A stretch of DNA of 64,000 nucleotides, taken from the NCBI GenBank assembly GCA_951213105.1, contig OX578146.1:110316695-110380694 (forward strand). Direction: 5' to 3'. Source of the stretch: Amaurobius ferox. Taxonomy: Eukaryota > Arthropoda > Arachnida > Araneae > Amaurobiidae. The position numbers and the translations under genes were made by a program. The notes under the pieces were generated by a model, which saw only the letters and a program-made list of their open reading frames with translations, ran no database searches and was not told the DNA's origin. Numbering within the stretch: position 1 is the stretch's first letter; each line of letters starts with the position of its first letter. Below are positions 21,601 through 34,147 of this stretch, in pieces.

Positions 21601-23003
21601 TTCTCTACATTATACTATGAGAAATTAGAAAACAGATGTCCACTACACATTAAAAATTTCCATTCCGTAAAGACATGACAATATATTCTAAATGCTAATT
21701 AGGTACAATCAGAGACTGGGCATACAGAAGATCCATATTGTACGTCAATATTGATCATATGGAAACTAATCTGACCCAATTTATATGTAACAATATTTTT
21801 ATACTGGACATTTTTTTCCTAAAAATTCCCGTTTGGATGCTGAAGTCTGGCATCTGAACAACTGGCATCTGGAGAACCCCAAAATGGAATGTTTTTGTAA
21901 TTCTTTCTCTCCCATGTGTTCGTAACTCCTAGATATATTTTTCTTTCAGCCTTTGTTCATAAGTAATTAAGCTGACTTTGGGTGACTAAGCGGTTTCGTT
22001 TAAGATGATTGAAAATACTACGCCTTGTTTGTAGCTAGCCTTAATTTGTTAATTGGTATGGTTCACGTGTTGATTTGTGAATCAGAAGTGTGATCTAATT
22101 CTTGAGAATCTGCTTTGCTTGTATTCAAGTACAACTTATAAGGTCATTATGATATCCCAATTGAGATCGTTATTATTTTTTGTATATAACCAGTGAAACA
22201 ATCTATTACAAGTGTTTTATAAAAAAAAAATTACAGATCTAAGTTTATATGTCCAATTCATTATATATCATTCTATTAATAAATTAAAAGCAATATAGTT
22301 TTATAATAAAACTTATGATATAATATTTTCTTTAACTTATAAATTAAAAAATGGCCAGTGTTAAAAAAGTAGTGAATTTCCTTGTATTACTTTTTTCTTG
22401 GAAATAGTCATTGGGGCCATTTTTAAAAATATATATCCATTTAATGCATAATTTTTCGTATTTAAAATAAAGCAATAGGAAGTAGAGTTAATATTTCATT
22501 AAATTAATTATACTTATTGCATAAATATTAAAAGTAATTATTTTTGCTCATTAGAAATATGTTTCCGAGTTATCTGCTTTCTTATGTTAAGTCCAAAAAT
22601 AAATTGGTTATGGCAATGCAACCGATATAAATCATCTCTAAAAATTATTTTCAAACTGATTTTTTCCTTTCACTGTACAATAGTGCCTAGCGTATGATCT
22701 CATTTATATAATTGAGTTTTTTTTTAATTTGGAGGCTCTAATAAGAATAATATAGGAAGCCTCTGGCAAAAACCAAGGATGCATCCGGGCCTTTCCGAGT
22801 AATAAATCAGATCCTAGTAATGGGGTGCACAACCGTAGAAAACGGAAATATGAAATTTTAACCCCCACCCCTTCCACATAGAGAATATTATTTCTGTATA
22901 AATACTACGAATTGCAAAATAAACATTTTATGCTGTTTTCCTAAAAAAGAAAACATATCTTGAATACGTTGTGTATTTATACATATACCTATTTTTTTAA
23001 TAG
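18628..23003 (+). other. Intron of the receptor gene, 4.4 kb
   Basis: AT-rich intron sequence. A 66-codon open stretch at 19,389-19,589 has balanced composition but no recognised family or splice context. A 'cagcggtggtgcataaccct' word near 19,818 and a 'gttcccaaact' word near 20,296 faintly recall hAT-type termini, but no paired ends were found. No RNA gene or tandem repeat was seen. Confidence 0.6.
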
Positions 23004-23200
23004 CTTTGGCAGCAGAGAAGCACTTAGCTATGGTGGGTACACTCCAACGCTACGTGGATATTGACAAGACACGATCCTTGATGGACCCCAGCCGGGCCGG
23101 GCACTACCCCCTGCCGTATGAGACCATCCAGATGGTAACCGAAGAACAGGATCCCGCGTTCGCCAAAGCCAACCAAGAAATGAGGGCGTTTATAGGAAAA
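23004..23200 (+). CDS. Cytoplasmic exon of the membrane receptor
   Basis: A 197-bp exon lies between acceptor 'tttttttaatag' and donor 'gtaagt' after 23,200. Its first two bases complete the split codon left by the previous exon (G|CT, Ala), and it ends on a codon boundary, so the phases match. It encodes about 66 residues of soluble, acidic/polar sequence, including 'HYPLPYETIQMVTEEQDPAF' and 'MRAFIGK', consistent with an intracellular tail. It contains three tyrosines (in RYVD, HYPL and PYET). Base composition is clearly richer in GC than the flanking introns, as expected for constrained coding sequence. Confidence 0.75.
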
Positions 23201-23459
23201 GTAAGTTACATTTTGTTATTCGGTTGAACATCTGTAAAATCTATTAAACAAATCGAGAATCCAGCCAGTAGCAGTAGTTCAAAAAAGGAAAACCGTTCCA
23301 AGCGGGGCCCAAACCAACTGCCTTCTATAAAGTCTCTGGTTCGATTTTGGGGTAAATGAATACGTAATACTCCCCTAATTATTTTATAAAATTCAGAATA
23401 TTGTTACAAATGCTTAGAATATTGTTACCAACATTTCGAATATTGTTACTAACATTTAG

Positions 23460-23560
23460 AACATTGTTACTTGAAATATCTTCACGACATATTACTTGTC
23501 TTCGAGGAAAAACGTCATTTACAACCAATAACTAATTCTATTACCCTTTAATCTATACTC
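23460..23560 (+). repeat. Diverged fragment of the 61.4-kb tandem repeat
   Basis: The words 'atatcttcacgacatattac', 'ttgtcttcgaggaaaaacgt' and 'catttacaaccaataac' align in order with the repeat unit at 61,440-61,510 ('atatcttcacagcatattgc' and what follows). This shows that the unit is dispersed in the genome. Confidence 0.7.
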
Positions 23561-24004
23561 TTACAAATAACTGAAATATATTCATATATTTTGTGTATTT
23601 TAAATCATTTAAATATCTTATGTTAAATTATTCATTAATATTAGTTCATTTTTTACATGACGTCGTAAAACTATACATATAATATCTGACGGATTTTGAC
23701 AGATTTAAATTGCCATTTAACAAACCAGAGTATCATTAGTAAATATATCATATGCATAATGTCATTTAGAGCTTATTTCATATCAATGATTCGACACAAA
23801 AGTGAATAAATTGGAGAATGAAAATAGGAAATTTGCACAGTAAGCGCCTCCCCCCCCCCTCCCTCAGCAACGGTGGTGCAAACTGCCTATTCCAATCGTT
23901 AGATCAGATTTTATCAACAAAAACAATAGTTGGGTTAACTGTGCACTGGTGATGGGAACTTTTTTAGACCCTTTTGTTATGGAATATTGTAAACGGAATT
24001 TAAA

Positions 24005-24480
24005 CTAGACATTTCCAACCCACGAGTGACTCGTCACTAAATGTGACACCTACACAATAAAAGTTCTGAATATATCAAAAACTGTTTCACATTTCAGAAT
24101 AAAAATGGCGCACATTTCATATAGTTCTGTTAATATAGATATTGCGATATGTTAAAAACATTTCATATTTATCACGCGTGACGGGTGGTCACTAAATGTG
24201 ACACCTATACAAAAGTTCTGAATATATAAAAACTGCATCAAATTTAAGAATAAAAATGGCGTACATTTCATAGTTCTGTTGTTAATGTAAATATTGCGGT
24301 ATGCCAAAAATATTTCATTTCCGATCACGCGTGACGAGCGTTCATAAAATGTGACACATACATAGTAAAAGTTCTGAATGTATCAAAACCTGTTTCAAAT
24401 TTAAGAATAAAAATAGCGCATATTTCATAGTTTTGTTAACATAGAAATTGCGGTATGTAAATAAACATTTAATTTTCCTG
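24005..24480. repeat. Three-copy ~155-bp tandem repeat
   Basis: Units near 24,020, 24,177 and 24,325 share 'cactaaatgtgacacctaca', 'aaaagttctgaatatatcaa', 'aagaataaaaatggcg' and 'tatttcatagttctgtt' in the same order. The copies are separated by 'atcacgcgtgacg', itself a short palindromic word. Function unknown. Confidence 0.85.
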
Positions 24481-25218
24481 ATTACTATATGTTGTCATTT
24501 TTATTTCAACATTTTCAGCCAAGTTAATTATAGTATTTTTTTTCAATTCTTTGATTTAGATAATAGCCAACAAATGATTTTGGTATTTGAAACGTAACTT
24601 GCTCAACATAGTTACCACAATTGAACCAAAAACTATAAATAAGTTCATTCATAAAATAAGAAAAAAAAGTTACCTGGTGTAACTGTAAATTAAAATATCA
24701 CAAGAACAGTTGATTGTACACCGATGGAGTTAATTAAGAAAATTTAGAACATTATTTTCTAAGCATAATGGTATAAAACGAATGTTGTTATGTCTAGCTG
24801 TTCGCAAGTTATAGCTGAAAGAATACTAGAAGAAAAATTCTACTTTTCGAACAAGATTTCAGATTTTTCTCATTACTTATAGTGTCAAGTTTTACGTGCA
24901 TGCAAAGTTTCGTGTTTCTACTTTCAGCAGTTTTGGCTATGTAATTAATACCTCAGCCGTCAGTCTCACTCATAGAATTAAAACAAACTCTATATAGAAC
25001 TAAAACAAAAAATCCCTCCATTTATACGTTTTTCGAACAAAATCTTAACTTTCTAGATTTTTCTCATTACTTAGGGCCAACAATCCCATGTATGCAAAGT
25101 TTCATGGCTCTACCTTCAACAGTTTTAGCTGTGCAATTTATGCATCAGTCAGTCTGTATATGATACATGTACTGCAATGTCAAATTTCAGTTTAATTTGA
25201 AAAAGGCATCAGAATTAT

Positions 25219-25369
25219 TACTTTCCTTATATACATAATGTATTACTTTCCTTATGTACATTATGTATAAGGAAAGTATTGCGACGGGGTCGAAAATTCG
25301 AATTCGAGTTTTCGACGGGAGAGCACGTTTTAAGCATCCCTGATTACAAATAAAGCATTTTTGAAGTGA

Positions 25370-25407
<38 letters not shown>

Positions 25408-26182
25408 GAGGCGATATCTCACGAACGAATGGAGCGATTTAAATGAAATTTGGTAACAAAAATTACAATCTGTGAATACTGGAATCCTATTGTTTTTAAA
25501 CGCAATCAAATGTTCAGATTTAGAACCCCCGTAAATTTGCGAGTGAAATTTTGAAAAAAATCCTCAAAAAATCATAACCATTAATAAAGTTACGCAAATA
25601 GATATTTCTTATGTAATTTTTCCTTAGAAAAGGATTGACATAAACTTTAGAACTCTAGCATAAACCGTTCTTGAGATATTGTACATTTTTCAAATAAATT
25701 TATCAAAAAATCCCATAAATTATAAAAAAAATATTAACTGTTGAGAAACATGGTCACTGTTCTTCATATGTAATATCATGCGATATATTGGGTGACATCG
25801 TTCTTGTGGATCTAGCTCGTTCCATTCATGAGAAAAGGTACTTTGAGTAATACCTTTGTATTTGAACGCCAATAGTCATTTATCTACTATAAGAATATCT
25901 TATTTCTTCGTCCATAACGCTTGGCGAGATTTTGGCGACAAATTTGGAAGAATGTCGCCAGCTTGGCGACTTTTTAAATGTTGCCAAATTAACGAAAATC
26001 TCGCCAAATGAATAAAAATGACGCCAAATCAATGAAAATGACGACTCATTGACGAAAATTCAATATCTTGGATAAAATTTAGTATCTACTATAAGAATAA
26101 CCTATTTTTTTTTACTGTAAAAGTAGTAAATTCATTGTATTATATAAGGAAAGTCATGTGCTGCCCACATCAGATTTTTTTA
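25219..26182 (-). repeat. Interspersed repeat family A, copy 2
   Basis: This is the reverse complement of the repeat at 1,635-2,848, running from 'cattatgtataaggaaagta' to 'ggaaagtcatgtgctgccca' and 'catcaga'. It contains the TG microsatellite at about 25,374-25,402 and the TTGGCGA/TCGCCAA words at about 25,920-26,010. An extra 'tactttccttatatacataa' lies just left of it, as if a terminal fragment had been duplicated. It lies in the last intron of the receptor gene. Confidence 0.85.
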
Positions 26183-27489
26183 AGATTAAATATTTATATG
26201 CACACATAAAAATTTTTACAGACAATAAGCATTCATTTAATAGTTCATTTCAGAACATCGATCTAGAAATTGGAAATTTGGCAAATATCAATTCTTGACA
26301 TTTTTTTACTAAAATTTATAATGAAAATTCTTTATTTTATATTTCTAGTGCGCGATTCGTAATAGAGCATTATTATTTTCATATATGTCTAACTATGATC
26401 TGTTCTGAAAAACTCTCAAAACAAAGTAAAAAGCATTTGGATGTGTTCATTCTCTTTTCTAAATTTTTATCGAATGATAATATCCAGAACCCAGTTAACT
26501 AGATTTTGAACTTGATATGAGTAAATAGAATGACTCTCTATGAGTGCCAAGGATTGAAGAACTTATTGAATTTGTAGCATTGGAATATCGAACAAAGGAT
26601 TACTCTATTGAATTTTTCATTCTGTTTTTCGGTAAACTTTCATATGAGATTATAATGGAAAATCCTAGAATGGGGTGAAAGCTAACTGCTAAACCCACAA
26701 ATTATAAATTTAATAAAACGGAATTCACCCCTTTGCAGAAAAGCAATTGTGAATAAGTTTCAATAAAATTAACACTTTTTGAACAGAATTCATAATAAAG
26801 GAAAATGTCAGTGAGTGTGTGACTGTCTGTGTGTCTGTTTGTGTGGTCTGTAGCGGGAAATCTATGCTTCACACAGCCATGGAATTTGATACACAAATAC
26901 GTGAAAAGGTGCAACTCGGGCTTTATTTCATTTATATTTCGAATTATATTTTTAGTAATTTTATGTTTTATCCCGATTTACAGTGATTTGGGGGCGATAT
27001 TCGCACAAATCTATCCCTTAGCTACCGAAAATATTATCGCAAAGTTTCCATTCTGGTACTATCGGAAAGATCAATAAATTTTTTTTCAAACAAATTTTGA
27101 ACGGAATCCATACGATAAATAGGCGAATTTTCGTAAAGGTGTAAAAACTATATTTACTTTTCGTGCGTTTAAAACGCCCCCGATTTTTATATTGTGATAT
27201 AAAACATTAATTGGTGATCCAATGTATATAATTTAACATTAGCTCATTTAAGTATTGCACACGATTCCTGAACAAAAAAACAAAATTCCTGTATCCATGA
27301 GTTCATAATTATAAATTTTATAAAAGCGAGTGAACCTGTAAGATTTTCGATGCCACGTGTTTTCATTGTGTTGCAGATGTTTTGAATATTTTCTATTTAT
27401 TTTGAATATGTTTCTCACAAATTCTCAGTACTTATATTTACTTGTCTTTTAAAACTATCAAGATGACACACTAATTATCTGTATTTCAG

Positions 27490-27567
27490 GATGGAACACA
27501 AACTCTCTACAACAAGCCAATGACGTTACGACGGAAGGACGAGAACATATACGACAGTCCACAGTAA
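27490..27567 (+). CDS. Terminal coding exon of the membrane receptor
   Basis: The acceptor 'tctgtatttcag' is followed by 25 codons and TAA at 27,565-27,567. The frame joins the previous exon in phase 0. The peptide contains 'TLYNKP' and ends 'ENIYDSPQ', so two YxxP motifs (YNKP, YDSP) sit within the last 20 residues. pYxxP is a known class of SH2-domain ligand, so recruitment of adaptor proteins after tyrosine phosphorylation is plausible but is inference. The exon may continue into a 3' UTR. The whole visible tail after the membrane helix is about 105 residues. Confidence 0.75.
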   Translation, partial: DGTQTLYNKPMTLRRKDENIYDSPQ

Positions 27568-28409
27568 ATTCACTTATCAAGACCAATTATTATGAACCTG
27601 AACCTTTTCTCGAATTTGCAGTTGAAATTATTACTGTGTTTTGTGGTGCTGATTTTGTGATTGGAATTTTACTCTTGTTAAATCAGCACAAAACCAGATG
27701 ACTGCTTTTAGTGTTTTCAAAGAAATGCTATTGTGCCACCAGTGACACCACTCGGCGGATTAGAGCCCTGTCAAGGGATACATCTCTGAAATGGTGAAAT
27801 GAGAAAACAAAAAGCACCGGGTTATAGTAGAATCGCAAAAAATAAAGCAAGATTTTCTTTGAATAGTCTAAAAGATCGTATGAGGCAGGCGACTGTGTTG
27901 AAACTCACGAATATGTTGTTCAAATTGGAACACATTTCTCAAAGTATTCCGAAGTAAGCCTGTCCACAGAAGGTGCATTTATTATCAAGTATTATAATCA
28001 AGTACTACATTTATCGAGCATTTCTGTTGTGTTTATCTTGAAATTTATGCAGACAGAAATTATGAACATTTTTTGTAAAAAACGTAGCATCAGCATTGGT
28101 TGATTAGCTTATAACGTGTTACATACAGCTCTTCAGTACAGCATAGCGGATAACTGAACTCTCAACAAGGAAATTTGCTACGTACCTCCGTTTTTGGAAT
28201 ATGTTGAACAAAGTCAGTCGTATCACGTAGCTGGCTTTAAATTTATAAAATCTTAATAAGATTATAAATCAAATTTATAAATCAAATTTATAACAGGAAA
28301 TTTATAAAGAATCATTCATATGGTGACAAGTGCTATGTACACTTCATTTTCGACGGAATTATTCGAAATATCTATACCCTTTTGCACCACATTTATTTCG
28401 TTCAGTCAT
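27568..28409 (+). other. Probable 3' UTR and downstream sequence
   Basis: Non-coding sequence follows the stop codon. A first AATAAA lies at 27,841-27,846 and could serve as polyadenylation signal for the receptor transcript. Nothing else is recognised. Confidence 0.45.
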
Positions 28410-28885
28410 ACGAATTTGTCGGAAGTGACATCTCCAGAATCAGAAGTGTAAATCCTTATTAACCCCCATAACACCTCCGAAATTCGATGCTGAATGAATA
28501 TCAGTTATCATCTAATCTCTATCTGTTGCCAATCCTGAGAAATAGATGTTACAAGAAAAATATAATTATTTTTTATAGGAAGTGACATCTTCAGCACCGG
28601 AATAGGAAATACGTAGTGATATCGTCTACAAGATTTTATTCCTTCTCTCTTTGCAAAATTTGATGCTGTATCTGTGCCAATCATCATCTAAGCTCTCTAT
28701 AGCCAGTCAAGAGAAATAGATGTTTCAAGGAAAATGAAAAATTTTAAACTAGATATGGGAAAATAACCAGAAGTGTAAATCCTTCATGTATCTCCTTACC
28801 TCCTTCGGAATTGTATGCTGAATTTATATCAGAGTTCAATTAAGCTCTATTTATAAAAGATTCTGAGAAATAGATTCTTCAAAAA
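28410..28885. repeat. Three-copy ~160-170-bp tandem repeat
   Basis: Units share 'aagtgacatctccagaatca', 'agaagtgtaaatcctt', 'cctccgaaattcgatgctga', 'gagaaatagatgttacaaga' and 'tatcatctaatctct'-like words in a constant order. They begin near 28,420, 28,580 and 28,755. The copies are clearly diverged. Confidence 0.75.
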
Positions 28886-30210
28886 CTGTTTGTGGAAAAC
28901 AATAGTATTACAAAAATGCTTGCCACCGATAAATTTAGAATCAACTGCATGATATAACTGGCTTGTTTTGTCACTGTAGACATAGAGGTTTACAAAATTG
29001 AGACACATAGCAAATTTTCTTACTGTCAGTGCAACTATCGGTTCTTTGGTGTTGAGAAGTTCAAACAACTACTCGGCCGATACTGGGATACCTGAGTGGG
29101 ATTTCTAATTTTCTGAGAACACCAATCGACGAGATTTGCGATCATTTATAAGTTATTGTATGTACGGAAATATTTTTCAAAAATTACGAAAATATGTACG
29201 GAAATATTTTTCAAAAACTGCATACTGTGCTCTCTACATAACCACCGCCTGGGCAGGTCTTTACGCTTGCCTCGTGTACAAAAATAAGTACCTGTAACAC
29301 TATGTACGTTTTTGAAAATATTATATTATTTCTAGATATATCATAGCCCCAAATATCTGATTTTCCTGAATTTCAATCTGAACCTGCAGAGTGGTGTCAA
29401 TGTCGCTGTGAAATCCTGCTACAATTTTTACGTGCTACATGGAGGAATTTAACTTGAAGAAGATGTGAAGATGTTGTGCATGCTACTTCTGCATGTTGTA
29501 TGGCTCTGAGAATCTTTTTAATACTGCAGTTTTTTATATCCGACTTCCTACTGTAATGAGAAATGCTTGCAAGTGTTTGTGATTGAAAGACTGCTGACGT
29601 TTTCTAAGAAGACATTTTTCTTGAACTGGGTGAATTACTTTCTGTGGATGCAACTGTTGCGTTTTCGTGTTTGCTATGAATTTCTAGGAATTTTTCGAAT
29701 TTAATAATTTGCGTTAATTTGCACTGTGAAATCATTGTTTTTGGATGTTTAAGCTACGTTTGTAGGAAATACTATTCTAAATTTTGATGCACGTTAAACA
29801 CAGGTAAAATTGAACATTAAATGCATGAAGATTTGAGAAGAAAAATATTACTGATAAAGGATAAGAATATGAAATTGATGATTTTGAATGAGAATTTGAA
29901 AACATGGAAAATATGAAGAAGATAATATATATATTAAGATAATATATAGATATTTTATGATAAAATATGAAAAAGTACTTACAATTTTTTATCAGGTGGT
30001 TTTCGTGTGGTCTTACTTCTCACGTAATCGTTATACTGATGGATAATATAGCGACTTCATCAAGTAGTAAAGAAATAAGGCGAATTGTGTGCTTATAATT
30101 TGTCAGCTATGAAAGGACTCTACAATGTGTCCAATGATTGCGGCGTATATCACGTCGAGCCTGCCGTAACCGCTATATTAATAAAGAGGAATATATTTAC
30201 AAATTGTGCG
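28886..30210. other. Spacer, little recognised
   Basis: One short direct duplication, 'atgtacggaaatatttttca' followed by 'aaaa', occurs at ~29,159 and ~29,195. No coding potential was recognised in this stretch. Confidence 0.5.
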
Positions 30211-31534
30211 GTCATGCTCAGAGGGGGGGGGGGGGGAGGTCTTAAGAAAGATCGAATTTGACTTTTTCCCCTTCTGTACGATCGTCATTCTATTCCAGTG
30301 ATGTTTCTATTTGTGAGGTCACAGCACAATTTAATTAATCTCTGTGCAAGATCAATCCCTTCAACGATTAATTGTGTGATCATGCTTTCTGAAATTAAAT
30401 CTCCTGGGATGAACCTAAAATGGGTCTGGCGATTGAGACGCATATCACGTTCCTGAGACGCATCAGCTATACGTTCGAATAGGAGTATACCTGCAAATGT
30501 CAATCACATGATTCTGCTTTCTATACTTTGGAGGTCGCTACATTATGACTGGCGATTATGACGCACATGAAAACCATCTATAGATTCATTTTCTAATTTC
30601 GAGGCAAGTTGACACAAAATTAGTGTCCAACCAATTTTGTTGATTTGATATTTTATTTAAACGTGGCTTAAATGTTACTGAAATTTATCATAATTTTATA
30701 TGTTGGAACATTGTACATTTAGAATTAAATTTTAAATTTATTATGTATTGTTATATTATCAGTAGAGTGAATTTACTCAATTTAAATTATAGAATATCTA
30801 CTATATTTTTTGCTGCAAAAGTCTGTTTGCTCAAATGTAATGCTTATTTGGAAATGATAAAATGATAATTGCTCACTGAACAGGTTAAACATATGCAATT
30901 TTTCTAGTAATAAATATTTAATTATGGAATTACCAGTTATTTTTAACTGGCAATGCAGTTTTTAGTTATTTACAGTTAGAATATTAGAATGACGGAGTGT
31001 CAAAGATGTATTGATAAACTAATATCCATCGCCTCATGTTTAGGAATTTAGACACTCATATTTTACGTTTAGATGATGAATTTGGTTGTGTTACGTACAA
31101 TCATGCGTTTTCAGAAGACCAAAAGCAGAACATTATATAATATTTTATCTTCTCTATTCAATTGGAGCAAAATAGTAAATATCTGCGATATATTTTTGTA
31201 TGGTATATTTAGTTTCATTAAAAATAATTTTGAAACTATCAAAATTATTACAAAATATTTTATACTTTATAAAAAAAAAATCAAAAACAGTAATTTAGCT
31301 TATTTGTCATTTAAGATGATACAGTTTAAGTTTCTGTAATATAATTTCCAAAGGCAATTTATTAAAAAATTAAATGTAATTTGTTAGATTTAATATTGCA
31401 AATTACGTTGATTAAGAGGTTGTTTTTAAACCAAAATATACTCAAGGTTTTGTTTAAGAAGCTAAGACCTCCGTGTTTGTATATAACCCTGTTTCATGTA
31501 CGTATATCTTGAATTAAGTTCTGAAAAATTGTTG
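30211..31534. other. Spacer with a poly-G run
   Basis: A run of 14 or so G residues lies near 30,222-30,236. The 72-codon minus-strand frame at 30,285-30,503 and the 88-codon plus-strand frame at 31,073-31,339 match nothing recognised and have no context. The rest is AT-rich. Confidence 0.5.
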
Positions 31535-32491
31535 GTAGTGATGGGCAAACGTATGGGATGTAACGATAAAATGTGTCGTTGCGTACATTCTTTAGGGATA
31601 TATATATATACTGAATCCATATCGCTCCCTAATTTATCGATACTTTATCGTATCGAGTCATCAATATTCTTATATAGATAATTTTCTAAATCATTCGTTT
31701 TAAAGTTGGAATATACAAAGATTAAATTGGAAAGGAATTTATAAATTTTATTTAATAAGTAATTGTTCGTCTGCCTTATATGCGACCAGCGATGTAAGTG
31801 CGCATGCGCTAACTCAGAGTCAAGTAACGAACTAAGGACGGGGCTGTAATCGAAAGCATACAAGCGACCTGCAACATCTGTCTAGCTACTTCCTTTCTAT
31901 CCACCCCCTTTCTATCTACTTCATCTCTATCTACTCCCTTTATATCTACTCTCTTTATACTGTTCGTGAATGAACAGTATAAGAAAAAGATTATTATAAC
32001 ATAATTCGAGACCGTAAAAACTATGATATGATTATATAAATGAAACTGATGCAAATATAGTATAATCTAGTTTATTAAACGCGAAATTCACAACAATAAA
32101 AAAATGCAATAATTGCTTAATAGGAATTTATCTTTTACTTGCAGAGATTCATAAAATCAATCTACTAGGGAAAAATGCATTTAATCGAGCTTTTTTGGTC
32201 GTATTGTTCAAAATGCAGTTATTTTTAGGACTTTCGTCGTTTTTTGAGTTTTTAGAACAGGTTACAAGGAATTAAAGCGAACTTTTTAACAAAGAAGATA
32301 ATTTGTAAAAATACTTTTATCGTAACACAATTATAATTTTTCAGAGGTACAAAAAAACCATTGAAAAAAAAATAGGATCACAATTTGAGAAAAGTTGTTG
32401 ATACAGTGTGTATCAAAAGGTCTACTGAATAAATATCGATACAAAATATCGATGCATCGTTGGGAGTGTGTATCGATACGCCCATCACTAC
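31535..32491. mobile_element. Probable hAT-type non-autonomous element (~957 bp)
   Basis: The ends are inverted: GTAGTGATGGGC at 31,535-31,546 and GCCCATCACTAC at 32,480-32,491. TAGTGATGGGC-type termini are characteristic of many hAT superfamily elements. Both flanks continue with 'atcgata'-rich sub-terminal sequence. The interior has no transposase frame and includes a pyrimidine-rich repeat 'tctatctactccctt' (about 31,885-31,955) and the hairpin ttatactgttcg-tgaa-tgaacagtataa (about 31,955-31,983). The 8-bp flanks do not form a convincing duplication, so the insertion may be old. Confidence 0.65.
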
Positions 32492-33140
32492 TTATTGCAT
32501 CTCTGGTTATTGAACTAATTTCCAATTATTTTTTACTTACTATTGCACTTTACACATAATTTGCTAATGCTTTTAAATATTCCAGATAAAGCCCTTATCG
32601 TGCTGAAAAATACATGAAAATTCATTTTACATAATTTTTACCTACCATGAAATAAACTTGTTTGAAATAGTAAACAAAAGTATGTTTCTTGAGCAATTTA
32701 TATCCTTCAAGTGCACTATTTCGAATGAAACATTTGAAAAATTCATTAATTTCTGCAACATGCTTTCATAAATATGTATTATAGTTTTATTCATATTTAT
32801 ATATTTTTGTATTTATATTTTATTTATATAGTTTTACTTTTATATTAAGCATTTTAATTTTAAGCTTTATTATTGATGAACCAGTTGTCCTATCTAACTA
32901 CAAAAAATTTACTTGTAAAATATAGCCTCTACCGTTTGAGAAAAAAAAAGTTTATATCTATCAGAATGTATTGCAATAGAATAAATTTTTTTCCTTAAAC
33001 GTGTGTCAATGTATTCATTATGCACCATATTATCATTTCTACTGTTTATTCATTACTTTACAAATGATTTTCTCTTCTGTTTACTTGGCTTATGTGACAT
33101 TATAATTTTATACTATCCCATTACTACTTGTCAAAGATGT
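32492..33140. other. AT-rich spacer
   Basis: No gene or repeat structure was recognised. Confidence 0.5.
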
Positions 33141-33260
33141 AATGAGTAAATGAAAAAATAAAGATGATAATATAGCACATAAGGCAAGTAAAAATGTGTC
33201 TCACATTTTTACTTGCTTTATGTTCCATGTTATCATCTTTATTTCTTCATTTTACTTATG
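33141..33260. repeat. Near-perfect ~58-bp-arm hairpin with a 3-base loop
   Basis: The arms 'aataaagatgataatatagc'...'aagtaaaaatgtg' and 'cacatttttacttgctttat'...'tgttatcatctttatt' pair around TCT at 33,199-33,201. Only a few mismatches (for example near 'cacataaggc'/'gctttatgttcc') break the stem. A diverged third arm-like sequence occurs at about 33,072-33,118. Confidence 0.85.
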
Positions 33261-34147
33261 TATCATCTTCACCTTTTTACTTTCGTATACCATCCTAATA
33301 AGAAAATCTTTTCTGTAAATTTACAGAGATTTTGATGAAAAGTATGTTTTAAGACCTTCTAAACACAAGTGGAAAGATAACCGTTTTTATGTGTATATAT
33401 ACGAGTATTTATGATAGATTCTTCACTATTAAGACTTTCTTTAGTTTTTGGTACACTTGTAGTATTAGTGGTCCGAACATCAGAGCCGTAACTACTGTGC
33501 TCGATTCCTAAGATCACGACCGTGTGGGTATACTATTTTTGGAGGGTAAAATCTTTTCTAAACCGAGGTTTTAATACATATAGAACTTGAACTAGTGTAC
33601 AAAGCTAATCTTAGAGGGCCGAAATGACCTAACCATATAATTTTATGCAAAATTGTCTAAATTGTTTTACTTTCAAAGATTTACATGAGACGATTTTAAT
33701 TGTGAAAGTACTTACTGGTTATATTCACATAAAACAAACGAAATTAATGTATTTTAAAAGTACTAATCATTTTCTTGTGCATACATATGCCTAATATTGA
33801 GTGTTTAGATTTGTATGTATTATTTATTGGAAATGGCAAATGTTATTTTAAGTAATTATAATTTTTACTATTTTTCTGAAAGTCGTTTTCTTAATTATAA
33901 GTTAATTTTTTTAAAGTTTATAATAGCTTCGTAAGGACTATAAATTGAATACAATCTGATTAGTGTCCGATTAGCTTTAATATATGCTATTTTCATACCA
34001 ATTACACTCTTAGTGTAATACTTAACTATTATTTTTTGCGCAAAATATACTAGCGCTAGTAGAGTAAAATATATTAGTTAAACCATGAGAGCTAACTGCA
34101 TGGAAATTTAAAATTTCAAATAATTTATATTATTACCATGAGAATTA
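33261..34147. other. AT-rich spacer
   Basis: No gene, RNA or repeat was recognised. Confidence 0.5.

Larger units (their letters stand above)
23201..27489 (+). other. Intron of the receptor gene, 4.3 kb
   Basis: AT-rich intron holding a three-copy tandem repeat (24,005-24,480), family A copy 2 (25,219-26,182), a fragment related to the 61.4-kb repeats (about 23,460-23,560) and a poly-C run near 23,850. Short frames at 26,702-27,077 are chance frames through a TG-rich stretch. Confidence 0.65.
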
